Positions 1 to 7,792 are shown, numbered from the stretch's first letter. The stretch is 16,045 nt of DNA from an uncultured Burkholderiales bacterium (GCA_903952885.1 CAJBHE010000020.1:1-16045), one strand, 5' to 3'. Program-made: numbers and translations. The notes: a model not told the origin generated them from the sequence alone.

Positions 1-1194
1 GCGGAATTCACGTGCCAAGAGCAAACTGTTATCTTTAACGACCAATTCGTTGGCTTGTACGCCGTCGACGACGAGAACTTCTTGTAGGCCTTCATAGCCC
101 AGTTTGACGAGTCGGGGCTCATACACGCCGGGTTCGGTCTGTACATAGGCCCAGTGCTCGGTGCCACGCAGTTGCACGGCACTTGCCGGTATCAACACAC
201 CTGCACCTAGTTTGCGTTCAATGCGAGCAGTGCCGAGCATTTCGGCTTTAAGTAAGCGTTGTGCGTTGTCAATGACGGCGCGCACTTTGATAGAGCGGGT
301 GGTGCTGTCAATGAAGTCACCGGTGGCGGAGATCTTGGCTTCAAAGGTTTGGCCTGGGAAATTAGGCAGTGTCAAAGAAATTTTGGTGCCTGGCTTGAGC
401 GATGCAGTGTCTGATTCACGTGCATCAATTTGCACCCAAAGCACGCTGGGGTCACTCACCACAAACAGGGCTTGGTTGCCTGGGCCGCCTTGGTCGGGGC
501 GCACTTCTTGGCCAGCGCTGAGGTTGCGTTCAACGACGACGCCTCTGACGGTGGCAGCTAGCCCGAGTTGTTGGGTCACGTTGTTGGCGCTGCTGCCATA
601 CATGCGTGTGCGTGCTTGGGCGCGAGCCAGTTCGGCTCGAGCGCGCATGGCATCGGCCTCCGTCAGATCGAGCTCTTTGCGCGAAATCACATCGGCTTCA
701 AACAAAGTTTGGTGGCGGGCCAGGGCACGTTCGGCCACTTGGGCATCGGCCATGGCTTTGGCGGTGTCGGCTTGGGCTGCGCCAAACTCTGGCGAGGCCA
801 GGGTGGCCAGCACTTGGCCGGCATTCACGCTTTGGCCAATGTCGGCATTGAGGCTGAGCACGCGACCTGCAAATGCGGGATAGATGCGCTGGGTGCGTTC
901 TTCGTTCCACACCAAGCGGGCAGGGAGTTCTAGAGTCACGCTCTTTGCTGCCTTGGCTTCGGCGGTTCCTAGTAAGGCGAGCTGCGGATGACCAGCTGGA
1001 AAGCGCAGTTGTTGGCCCTGCACGATGGGTAGAGGTACTGGGGGCTTGTGAGGAGATTCTTGATTCAGCAAGGTGTAGCCCAGCACGGCGATAGCCAATG
1101 CCGTGCCGCCAGTGGCGTAGCGCTTGGTGGGGGTGTTCAGCAAATTGCGAATAGTTTCGCGTAGGCGGTCTTGGAGGTTATGTCGTATGCTCAT
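1..1194 (-). CDS. RND efflux periplasmic adaptor subunit (CzcB/CusB-like membrane fusion protein), 3' end cut by window
   Basis: Reads without a stop from ATG at 1194 off the left edge (398 residues visible; probably only a few C-terminal residues missing). An N-terminal membrane anchor lies at about residues 27-43. The order after it is typical of membrane fusion proteins: first lipoyl half around 104-135 (AGRVLSLNADIGQSVNAGQV), an Ala/Arg/Glu-rich coiled-coil hairpin at about 140-197, second lipoyl half around 212-231, a beta-barrel at about 250-325, and a membrane-proximal domain starting IPASAVQLRG at 335. Such proteins bridge an inner-membrane RND pump to an outer-membrane channel. The family resemblance is to heavy-metal efflux adaptors, but no metal ligand cluster is visible, so the substrate is open. 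It is divergent from a two-component system that may control it. No strong ribosome binding site precedes the chosen ATG. Confidence 0.9.
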   Translation of the reverse strand, partial: MSIRHNLQDRLRETIRNLLNTPTKRYATGGTALAIAVLGYTLLNQESPHKPPVPLPIVQGQQLRFPAGHPQLALLGTAEAKAAKSVTLELPARLVWNEERTQRIYPAFAGRVLSLNADIGQSVNAGQVLATLASPEFGAAQADTAKAMADAQVAERALARHQTLFEADVISRKELDLTEADAMRARAELARAQARTRMYGSSANNVTQQLGLAATVRGVVVERNLSAGQEVRPDQGGPGNQALFVVSDPSVLWVQIDARESDTASLKPGTKISLTLPNFPGQTFEAKISATGDFIDSTTRSIKVRAVIDNAQRLLKAEMLGTARIERKLGAGVLIPASAVQLRGTEHWAYVQTEPGVYEPRLVKLGYEGLQEVLVVDGVQANELVVKDNSLLLAREFR

Positions 1195-1257
1195 AGCCAG
1201 TTTATCGTTGATCGTGGCTGACCACTCCCTGACTTAGTTATTATTTGAGTCTCCTCT
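1195..1257. promoter_or_regulatory. Divergent intergenic region between efflux adaptor and response regulator
   Basis: Only 63 bp separate the two divergent start codons, so both promoters, and any response-regulator site, must overlap here or lie inside the coding ends. I see no convincing -35/-10 pair and no strong Shine-Dalgarno for either gene. The arrangement suggests, but does not prove, that the two-component system regulates the efflux genes. Confidence 0.35.
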
Positions 1258-1947
1258 GTGCGAATTTTGTTGATTGAAGACGATGCCGTACTGCAAACGG
1301 TGATGATGCGCAGCCTTAATGATGCGGGCCACCGTGTGGACGCAGCCAGCCATTTGGAAGAGGCAGCACACTTTTGGCGAGTGCAGGCTTATGACGCGGT
1401 TTTGCTAGATCTCAATCTGCCTCTCAACGGCCAAACCCACGCTGCTCAAGGCAGCGGCTTGCACCTGCTGCGAGAGGTCCGCGCTCGTGGAGACCGCACT
1501 CCCGTTTTGGTCTTGACCGCCCGCAACCGCACAGACGAGCGCATTGCAGGCTTGGACGCAGGTGCTGACGATTACCTTGGTAAACCTTTTGATTTGGAAG
1601 AAGTTGAAGCCCGCTTGCGTGCCTTGGTGCGCCGCACGCAAGGGGTAAGTGACGAGGTCCAAGTCGGTCAGCTACGACTCAACCGCAAGCTGCGTCGCAT
1701 CTTTGTGAACGATGTCGATTTGGTTTTGCCAGCGCGCGAGTTTGAAGTGTTGTGCGAGCTAATGATGCCTCCTGGCCGTGCCGTGAGCAAACGCGTTCTG
1801 TCTGACAAACTGTCTGGTTTCGATGAAGCTTTGGGGGACAACGCGCTGGAAGCTTTTATTTCGCGCTTGCGTAAAAAGCTGATCGACAGTGGCGCCTCAA
1901 TTCGTACCTTACGGGGTATTGGCTACGTCTTAGAGGAGAAGTTATGA
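1258..1947 (+). CDS. OmpR/PhoB-family response regulator
   Basis: 229 residues with a GTG start, which gives the canonical receiver N-terminus MRILLIEDDAVL. Receiver domain about 1-118: acidic pocket D8/D9, phospho-acceptor D51 in AVLLDLNLP, T87, and K109 in the LGKPF motif. A winged-helix DNA-binding domain fills about 133-227 and ends with the typical trans-activation-C pattern (SRLRKKL, then RTLRGIGYVLE). It is the cytoplasmic output partner of the kinase encoded directly downstream, whose start overlaps its stop by 4 bp (ATGA at 1944-1947), so translation is probably coupled. Unusual: about eight extra residues (LNGQTHAAQGS) follow the conserved LP at 54-55, where most homologues have only a few residues. 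It resembles the QseB/TctD/CzcR group; the signal cannot be read from the sequence. Confidence 0.95.
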   Translation: MRILLIEDDAVLQTVMMRSLNDAGHRVDAASHLEEAAHFWRVQAYDAVLLDLNLPLNGQTHAAQGSGLHLLREVRARGDRTPVLVLTARNRTDERIAGLDAGADDYLGKPFDLEEVEARLRALVRRTQGVSDEVQVGQLRLNRKLRRIFVNDVDLVLPAREFEVLCELMMPPGRAVSKRVLSDKLSGFDEALGDNALEAFISRLRKKLIDSGASIRTLRGIGYVLEEKL

Positions 1948-3368
1948 CGGAAATTCTACGTAAGCCTTCGTTGCGCAACCGTTTGTTGCGCCATGTGTTG
2001 CTTCCGCTGGCTGTGACGTGGTTGATGGGTTCCGCTTTGGTCGTAGGCATTGCGTCTTACTTTGCCCAGCAGGCGTTTGACCGATCTTTGCTAGACGATG
2101 CGTATTTAGTGGCCAGTCATGTACGACGTGCCGTTGATGCTGCAGGTACTTTGGATTTGAACCTTTCAGCACAAGAGATGAGTACAGTGCTGTTTGATCA
2201 AAGCGAATCACTCTACTTTGCTGTGTTGGGTCCGACAGGCAATTTGTTGGCGGGCCATGCGGGCTTGCGTCCCGAACAATTCAATGCAACTGTGAAGCCT
2301 CAATTTGCCGCAATGGAATACCAGGGTCGAATGCTTCGCACGGTGACAATTCGCCGCCAAGAGCCAGGTGATTTTTATGTCGTGATGGCGCAAACCACAG
2401 CGAGTCGCGACAGTTTGTTACAGCGTTTATTCACATTTTCTATCGTGCCCCAGTTGTTGTTACTGGTATTGTTAGCAGCGTGGTTGCAACATGCAATTGA
2501 AGATGACTTGACACCCTTGGCCGATCTGGAGGAAGCTGTTGGTCAACGTGATGCTCGTGACCTGACGCCTGTGGTTGTGACTGCCACCACGCGTGATGTG
2601 CAAAGACTTGGGCAAGCGATCAATGCGTTGCTGGGACGAATTGCTTACAGCGTCCAGGCACAGCGGGAGTTCTCAGGCAATGTCGCACACGAGTTGCGCA
2701 CACCGCTGGCAGGCATACGCGCCTTGGCTGATTACGGTTTGCGGCAAAACGAGCCACACGTGTGGCGCGAGCAGTTGCAAGGCATTGCACAAAGTCAAGA
2801 GCGAGCAAGTCATCTGGTAGATCAGCTGTTGGCATTGGCATTGGCCGATGAGGCCAAGCAGACTTTAAAAAATGTCCCTGTGTCCTTGGATGATTTGGTA
2901 GGCGAATCAGTGCTTCGTTTTTTGTCTCGCGCGGATGCTGCCAAAGTTGATCTCGGCGCTAAGGGTATTGACCATGCTGTGACAGTGCTTGGTAACGCCG
3001 CGCTGATTGAGGGGATATTGAATAACTTAATTGACAACGCATTACGTTACGGGCGTGCAACTGAAGGTGCAAGCCACATCACGGTTTCTTTGGAGCAAAC
3101 CTATCAAAACGTCACGCTTTCAGTGATCGACAACGGTGTAGGTGTAGCGGCACACAAACTCACCCAAATCAGTCAGCGCTGGGTGCAAGGCGCGTCTGGC
3201 GAGGCACTGAAGGCTGGCATGGGCCTTGGACTCGCTATCGTGGGAACCTATGCCAAGCTGCTTGGTGCACAGGTCGAGTTCAAAACGGTAGCACCCAAAG
3301 GATTTTGTGTGAGTGTGGTGTTTCCGCAATTACATGTCGCTATCAAGCCTGAGGACGCCAAATCTTAA
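1944..3368 (+). CDS. Sensor histidine kinase (TctE/QseC-type)
   Basis: 474 residues. TM1 is at about 19-40 and TM2 at about 165-184. The periplasmic part between them (about 41-163) fits the size and character of the 2CSK_N sensor domain found in TctE/QseC-like kinases. A HAMP-like segment follows (about 185-236). The H-box FSGNVAHELRTPL carries the phospho-accepting H249. The ATP-binding domain shows the N box (NNLIDNALRYG, 360-370), the G1 box DNGVGV (396-401) and the G2 box GMGLGLAIV (425-433), so the enzyme looks intact. It phosphorylates the response regulator encoded just upstream, with which it overlaps by ATGA. The last 26 bp overlap, tail to tail, the end of the flavin-reductase gene on the other strand. 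The ligand is unknown; proximity to an RND efflux gene makes a metal or toxic-compound signal plausible. Confidence 0.95.
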   Translation: MTEILRKPSLRNRLLRHVLLPLAVTWLMGSALVVGIASYFAQQAFDRSLLDDAYLVASHVRRAVDAAGTLDLNLSAQEMSTVLFDQSESLYFAVLGPTGNLLAGHAGLRPEQFNATVKPQFAAMEYQGRMLRTVTIRRQEPGDFYVVMAQTTASRDSLLQRLFTFSIVPQLLLLVLLAAWLQHAIEDDLTPLADLEEAVGQRDARDLTPVVVTATTRDVQRLGQAINALLGRIAYSVQAQREFSGNVAHELRTPLAGIRALADYGLRQNEPHVWREQLQGIAQSQERASHLVDQLLALALADEAKQTLKNVPVSLDDLVGESVLRFLSRADAAKVDLGAKGIDHAVTVLGNAALIEGILNNLIDNALRYGRATEGASHITVSLEQTYQNVTLSVIDNGVGVAAHKLTQISQRWVQGASGEALKAGMGLGLAIVGTYAKLLGAQVEFKTVAPKGFCVSVVFPQLHVAIKPEDAKS

Positions 3369-3957
3369 AGAGTTGCTCGGGCCCTATGCTGAAGTAGTCA
3401 GCCGGGCCGCCACCACGCAAAATGTGACCAGCATTGGCGGTGTCGTAAATGCCGTCTTTGAGCAAGTGGTTGGCAATGTGAACGCCCACCACTTCGCCCA
3501 GTACCAGCCAGGTCGGCACTTTTTGTTTGTCGAGGCCTTCGAGTTGAATGATTTGCGTACTGCGGCACTCAAACGACACAGGGCTCGCAGCCACGCGCGG
3601 AACGTCCACTATGCGTGAAGGTGCGGCGGTCAGACCCGCCAATTCAAACTCATTCACCTCAGGGCCCACGGGGGCACAGGTTTGGTTCATGGCTTCGGCT
3701 AGCGGCCGCGTGACGAGATTCCATACAAACATGCCGTTCTCTTGCACGTTGCGCAACGAGTCTTTGGGACCTGTGCTGGAGAAGCCCACAATCGGCGGGA
3801 TGTAGTTGAAGGCAGTGAAGAAGCTATAGGGCGCGAGGTTCAACACACCGTCGTTGCTGCGTGTAGACACCCAGCCAATCGGGCGTGGACCAACAATGGC
3901 GTTGAAGGGGTCGTGGGGTAGGCCGTGGCCGTCTTTGGGTTCGTAAAAATGGATCAT
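3343..3957 (-). CDS. Flavin reductase family protein (FMN-binding split barrel)
   Basis: 204 residues, a usual length for the family. The N-terminal PRPIGWVSTRSNDGVLNLAP (24-43) and the following SFFTAFNYIPPIVGFSS are the hallmark FMN-binding strand-loop of the flavin-reductase-like split-barrel fold; HANHLLKDG-type residues in the later half fit the same family. Members bind FMN and act as NAD(P)H:flavin reductases, as partners of two-component monooxygenases, or in roles never assigned biochemically; no monooxygenase partner lies in the window. ATG at 3957 is the only reasonable start, although no good ribosome binding site precedes it. The gene is cytoplasmic and apparently monocistronic, and its 3' end overlaps that of the histidine kinase by 26 bp. 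Confidence 0.88.
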   Translation of the reverse strand: MIHFYEPKDGHGLPHDPFNAIVGPRPIGWVSTRSNDGVLNLAPYSFFTAFNYIPPIVGFSSTGPKDSLRNVQENGMFVWNLVTRPLAEAMNQTCAPVGPEVNEFELAGLTAAPSRIVDVPRVAASPVSFECRSTQIIQLEGLDKQKVPTWLVLGEVVGVHIANHLLKDGIYDTANAGHILRGGGPADYFSIGPEQLFKIWRPQA

Positions 3958-4026
3958 ACCGATACGTTAAACGCAAACGCCCAAGTAGGCTGTCGCCTAA
4001 ATGCAAAACCGCTGCATGTGTGGGTC

Positions 4027-5619
4027 TTAGAGGCTGCGCTTGGCCACGATGTTCAAAATGTCCAGTTCGATTTGGTGGTCTGTATTGATGTGCGCTAAGT
4101 TTTTGCGCAAGGTGTCTTCGCCTGTGGCTTGGGTGATCAAGCTGAGCTGATCGACCAGCAGTTTGAATTGTGCGGCAGCAAGAGTTGGGTGTGCTTTGGC
4201 ATCAAGCACCAAGCCGTTCGCATGGGTGTGGTCTTGCAGTTCCTTGGCTTCAAATTCTGCGCGGGCCTCATCGGTGAGGCGCTTGACTTCTTCGTGAGAC
4301 AAATGCAAGCGCTCAGCCTCGGCCACGATGAGTTCTTTCTCTGCGCGGTCGAGCATACCGTCTTCATAAGCCAGCATCAAGCGTTGCTTGAAGGCTTCGC
4401 GGTCGATGCGAAGTTGGTCGGTGAAAGCAGAAGCCAGCAAGCCGGCTGGAATAGCAAAAATACCAATGCCGATCAAGGCCACGATCACTGTGAGCAAGCG
4501 GCCCAACGGTGTGATGGGTGAAATATCACCATAACCCACAGAAGCCAGGGTGATGATGGCCCAGTAAATAGATTGCGGGATATTTTCAAACTTGTCAGGC
4601 TGCGCTTCATGCTCTAGCAAGAAGCCCAAGCTGGCCGTGAGCACTACCAGCAACATCATGACAAATACGGATGCAAAAATGACCTGCCACTCTCGTTGAA
4701 CCACCTTGTAAAGCGTTTGCAATGCCGACGTATAACGCGTGAGTTTGAGCATTCGAATCAACCGGAAGACCCGTAAGAAACGCAAGTCGACGTGTTGGCT
4801 CAACAGTCTTTCTAAGACGAATGGGAGTATTGCCAGTAAGTCAATGATGGCTGAGACAGAGCATATATGGGCCCAGCGAGAAACGCGCATATGCTTGTAT
4901 TTGGGGTTCTCAGGTGCTGAGTAAACGCGGGCGATGTACTCGATGGTGAAGATGGTGAAGGCCATCATGTCCACCACGTGAAACTCCACTGCAAATAAGG
5001 ATCTGAATGACTCTACTGACTCCAGGATCACACAAGTGATGGACAAGGCAACCCAAAACACAATGAAGTTGTCGATGTAAGTGTGCAGACGACCTGAGTG
5101 GCCTGTAGGCTCCAACATCGCAAATACTTTGGCACGCAAACTGCGGCCTGTATTGAGTTCTTGAAACTCGTGCCAAGCAGGAATGATTTGGCGTGAAAGT
5201 TTGAACATTCGTGCCAGTCGCATGATTCGCAACACGCGCAACATTTCTACATCCACATCCACAAAGCGAGCAAAGTAAAAGGGTGCAATGGCAATCAAGT
5301 CGATCAATGCGTAAAAACTCAAGGCATAGCGGAGGCGGGGGAAACTTTTACCAGCAAAGTCTGGATTCAGATGCGCGGTAGTCAGGCGCATCACATATTC
5401 GACAGTGAAGATGCCAACCGTGACAACATCAAACCAATGCAAGCATTGTTTGTAGCTGTTGTAGATCTCGGGCGTGTTTTCAATCAAAACCGCAATCACG
5501 CTCGCCACAATCAAGAACGCAAGGGTCCGTTCTACTTGGTGATGAAATCCATGTCTGAACTCCGGGTCAAACAGCCATTTGTAGATGCTTGCGATCGGCG
5601 ACGTGTGATGTGGTGTCAT
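4027..5619 (-). CDS. Double voltage-sensor, single-pore potassium channel-like protein (VSD-VSD-pore), copy 1
   Basis: 530 residues. Voltage sensor 1: S1 about 31-48, S2 60-80 (E74), S3 98-117 (D107), S4 125-145 with charges at R128, R131, R134, R137, K140, R143. A ~35-residue cytosolic linker (EFQELNTGRSLRAKVFA core) then leads straight into voltage sensor 2: S1 181-202, S2 210-232 (E227), S3 252-270 (D260), S4 278-296 with R280, R283, R286, R289, K292, R295. Only now comes a pore: S5 310-335, filter SVGYGD (360-365, potassium type), S6 370-400. There is no S5-P-S6 after the first sensor, so this is neither a two-pore channel nor a plain Kv channel. The cytosolic tail 401-530 holds a helical module (EDGMLDRAEKEL, then LHLSHEEVKRL). 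Its start overlaps the sodium-channel stop by ATGA. It is a clear paralogue of the 547-residue protein in the neighbouring operon. Potassium selectivity is inferred from the filter. Confidence 0.93.
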   Translation of the reverse strand: MTPHHTSPIASIYKWLFDPEFRHGFHHQVERTLAFLIVASVIAVLIENTPEIYNSYKQCLHWFDVVTVGIFTVEYVMRLTTAHLNPDFAGKSFPRLRYALSFYALIDLIAIAPFYFARFVDVDVEMLRVLRIMRLARMFKLSRQIIPAWHEFQELNTGRSLRAKVFAMLEPTGHSGRLHTYIDNFIVFWVALSITCVILESVESFRSLFAVEFHVVDMMAFTIFTIEYIARVYSAPENPKYKHMRVSRWAHICSVSAIIDLLAILPFVLERLLSQHVDLRFLRVFRLIRMLKLTRYTSALQTLYKVVQREWQVIFASVFVMMLLVVLTASLGFLLEHEAQPDKFENIPQSIYWAIITLASVGYGDISPITPLGRLLTVIVALIGIGIFAIPAGLLASAFTDQLRIDREAFKQRLMLAYEDGMLDRAEKELIVAEAERLHLSHEEVKRLTDEARAEFEAKELQDHTHANGLVLDAKAHPTLAAAQFKLLVDQLSLITQATGEDTLRKNLAHINTDHQIELDILNIVAKRSL

Positions 5620-6431
5620 GGCTTATTTTGAAATAGCAGCAGTTGACGTATTTCGGCCATTTCGCGACGTAGCTCTTGCAATTCCTCTTGCACGGTGAGT
5701 TGGTGGTGATGATCACGATGGTCTTTTTCATGGTCTGCGGTGATGGAGTCAACAATCACAGCGATGAAAAGGTTAAAGATGATGAACGTTGCAATCAATA
5801 TGAACAAGATGAAGAAGATCCACGCGTAGGGGAACACCTCCATGATGGGCCGTGCGATGCCATCGGCCCAGCTTTCCAATGTCATCACTTGGAACAGCGT
5901 AAATGCGCTCATGTTCAAGTTACCAAACCAATCGGGAAAATCTTTGTGAAAAAGGTTGGTGGCAATCACCGAAGCCACATAAAAGATGATCATGATTAGA
6001 CCGAACACCGAGCCCAAGCCCGGCAGAGAGCTGAGTAAGCCTCCCACGACTTTGCGCATGCTTTCTACCTTGTTGATTAGCCTTAAGACTCGCAGCACAC
6101 GTAAAGCGCGCAGCACGGACAAAGAGCCTGACGCTGGCACAAGGGCGATGCCCACAACGATGAAATCAAACACCGACCAAGGATCTTTAAAAAATGCAAA
6201 GCCGCGGGAAGCAATGAGCAGCACGATCTCGGTGATAAAGATCCCCAGGATGATGTGGTCTAACAAGAGCAGTTGATGCCCCCACACGGCCATCACGTCA
6301 TGATTCGTTTCAATACCCAAAATGGCGGCGTTGATGACGATTAAGAAAACTAGGAAATGTTGAACTGCGTGGTGCGAGATGAATTGCTCAATTCGATCGC
6401 GCCTTGCGTGGGTTGTAGTCAGGCTTTGCAT
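5616..6431 (-). CDS. Bacterial voltage-gated sodium channel (BacNav/NaChBac family)
   Basis: 271 residues, the normal BacNav length. S1 about 24-41, S2 54-74, S3 85-99, S4 with R108, R111, R114, R117 (SVLRALRVLRVLRLINKVES), S5 about 142-160. The pore helix and filter read FTLFQVMTLESWADGIARPI: TLESW at 184-188 is the signature of sodium-selective NaChBac/NavMs-type channels. S6 is at about 203-230 with the conserved IFNLFIAVIVDSI. The tail continues as a His/Asp-rich neck (233-244, ADHEKDHRDHHHQ-like) and a short coiled coil (246-265, VQEELQELRREMAEIRQLL), the known tetramerisation element of the family. It is upstream of, and overlaps by 4 bp, a double-voltage-sensor potassium-type channel, so the two are probably co-translated. 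No strong ribosome binding site precedes the ATG. Confidence 0.95.
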   Translation of the reverse strand: MQSLTTTHARRDRIEQFISHHAVQHFLVFLIVINAAILGIETNHDVMAVWGHQLLLLDHIILGIFITEIVLLIASRGFAFFKDPWSVFDFIVVGIALVPASGSLSVLRALRVLRVLRLINKVESMRKVVGGLLSSLPGLGSVFGLIMIIFYVASVIATNLFHKDFPDWFGNLNMSAFTLFQVMTLESWADGIARPIMEVFPYAWIFFILFILIATFIIFNLFIAVIVDSITADHEKDHRDHHHQLTVQEELQELRREMAEIRQLLLFQNKP

Positions 6432-6672
6432 TACTAAATATGAAGATGAAAAGTGTACGAAATAGGCTCATCACTCTACCTTATGACGAGGTTTTCAGAG
6501 TCGAATCTAGACACCAATTCTTTGTGTTTTAGGTTCTCGCAACTTGGCCTTGTAAATTTATTTCCATCAGATAAGAATGTTTTCGAATTAACTTTTATTT
6601 TTTATTTCTTGTATTTGATTAATTGAAAATTAAATTAACACTAATTTGGTAATGCACCGGGTATTTGCTTTC

Positions 6673-6700
6673 TTGTTTTGAAAAATGCAATTCATAGAAT
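6673..6700 (+). promoter_or_regulatory. Candidate sigma-70 promoter for the 343-residue channel
   Basis: TTGTTT (6673-6678), a 16-bp spacer, then TAGAAT (6695-6700; five of six matches to the -10 consensus). The -35 match is weak. The predicted transcript would start near 6707, about 43 nt ahead of the ATG at 6750. This is a pattern match only. Confidence 0.3.
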
Positions 6701-6733
6701 GTTGATCGTCCAAATGATTTGTTTGGTTAACTT

Positions 6734-6741
6734 AAGGAAAG
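6734..6741 (+). promoter_or_regulatory. Ribosome binding site deciding the start of the 343-residue channel
   Basis: AAGGAAAG lies eight bases before ATG at 6750. An in-frame ATG at 6678 has no such signal, would add a 24-residue extension that looks untypical for the family, and would overlap the candidate promoter. The start was therefore set at 6750. Confidence 0.75.
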
Positions 6742-6749
6742 ATAAACAT

Positions 6750-7781
6750 ATGCATGCAAATGTGCGTTACAAAGAAAACTCAGACAGCGTGATTCAACGC
6801 GTCTTTACTGACCCAACCAGCAAGGCTTTCACAGGTTGGGTTGCTGTGATCAATTTCTGGATTTTTGTTTCTTGTTTGGCATTGGCTGGCGAAACTGTCG
6901 AGCCCTACGCAACTGTACATGAGCAAATTTTCAACTACATTGAATACGCCGCCGTGCTTTTTTTCACCATTGATTATTTAGGCAACTTGTACTTTGCCAA
7001 AGATCGCCTAAAGTATTTCTTCAGCTTCTGGGGTTTGGTCGATTTGATCTCGATCTTGCCAACGTACTTGATGTTGATGAATTTGACAGCTCTGCAAGGC
7101 TCTAAAGTTTTTCGTGTGTTACGCGTGGTCCGAGTACTTCGAGTGTTGAAGATGGCACGCATTGCCTTGCAACAGTTGGAGCAAAAGGTTGAAAGCTCCA
7201 ACCCTATTTTGACTAACCTGAAGATCTATTTCATTGCCCTGTTCTCGGTGGTGATGATCTCAAGTACTTTGATGTATTACGTGGAAGGCGATTTGTACTC
7301 ACCTGATGCCATTGCTTTAGGTCAAGCTAAATTGGATGCTGATATTAAAGCTAATCCATTACCATCAGATGCGCCACCAGAAGCAGCCAAGTTTATGCCT
7401 GTGGATCCCATTGGTGGCAATCCAATTCCTGAAGACAAGCGTTTCTTCACATCTATTCCCGCTGCGATGTGGTGGTGCATGGTCACTTTAACCACCACCG
7501 GATATGGAGATATGTTCCCGATTACCTTTGGTGGACGTGTGATTGCTGCCGTCACCATGTTGATGGGCTTGGTACTGTTTGGTATTTTATTGAACATCGT
7601 TGGTAAAACTATCATGGTGATGCTTTTCGGTGAGCAATTGACGGAAGACAACACATCGCCAGCAACACGTGAAACTATTTTGCGGTTGATGGTGGCGCGC
7701 AAATGGATCACAGAGCACCGTGCTTACGAGCTGGAGTTGATGTCCGAAGAGGACATTAAGAACCGCACGCAAAATATCTGA
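6750..7781 (+). CDS. Voltage-gated potassium channel-like protein, single 6-TM unit with long S5-P insertion
   Basis: 343 residues from ATG 6750. S1 about 28-46, S2 60-82 (FTIDY, Asp where paralogues have Glu), S3 90-110 (D98), S4 117-138 with R122, R125, R128, R131, K134, R137, S5 about 157-178. The filter TTTGYGD (248-254) follows the pore helix IPAAMWWCMVTL and indicates potassium selectivity; S6 is at about 263-292. Between S5 and the pore helix is a ~50-residue extracellular segment (180-232) rich in Pro, Asp and Ala, much longer than in the other channels of the locus. The cytosolic tail is short (293-343) and its charged helices do not match the tail shared by the neighbouring channels. 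It is alone on its strand, divergent from the sodium-channel unit, convergent with the large operon, and followed by a strong terminator. Confidence 0.93.
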   Translation: MHANVRYKENSDSVIQRVFTDPTSKAFTGWVAVINFWIFVSCLALAGETVEPYATVHEQIFNYIEYAAVLFFTIDYLGNLYFAKDRLKYFFSFWGLVDLISILPTYLMLMNLTALQGSKVFRVLRVVRVLRVLKMARIALQQLEQKVESSNPILTNLKIYFIALFSVVMISSTLMYYVEGDLYSPDAIALGQAKLDADIKANPLPSDAPPEAAKFMPVDPIGGNPIPEDKRFFTSIPAAMWWCMVTLTTTGYGDMFPITFGGRVIAAVTMLMGLVLFGILLNIVGKTIMVMLFGEQLTEDNTSPATRETILRLMVARKWITEHRAYELELMSEEDIKNRTQNI

Positions 7782-7792
7782 TTCTTTTGGTC

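Larger units (their letters stand above)
6432..6749. promoter_or_regulatory. AT-rich divergent intergenic region between two channel units
   Basis: 318 bp without a gene, separating the leftward sodium-channel/double-sensor unit from the rightward 6-TM channel. The middle part (about 6580-6655) is very rich in A+T compared with the flanking coding DNA and contains a short perfect inverted repeat TTAATT-GAA-AATTAA at 6619-6633, which in such biased DNA may be chance. It must hold promoters for both directions. The only rightward candidate I can point to is listed separately; no convincing leftward pair was found. A nucleoid protein of the H-NS/MvaT type could bind such a tract (inference). Confidence 0.6.

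Noticed and set aside
161..883. Long open frame (240 codons) on the plus strand
   Set aside because: It lies fully antisense to the RND adaptor, whose frame gives a coherent multi-domain protein; the plus-strand translation is low-complexity Ser/Arg/Ala-rich and resembles no family.
568..933. Other plus-strand open frames in the same region
   Set aside because: Shadows of the adaptor gene with no domain, start signal or context of their own.
4129..4521. Plus-strand open frame opposite the 530-residue channel tail
   Set aside because: Antisense to well-conserved coding sequence; no family resemblance and no ribosome binding site.
6678..6749. Upstream in-frame ATG extending the 343-residue channel by 24 residues
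   Set aside because: No ribosome binding site there; the extension overlaps a candidate promoter, while ATG 6750 has AAGGAAAG at good spacing.
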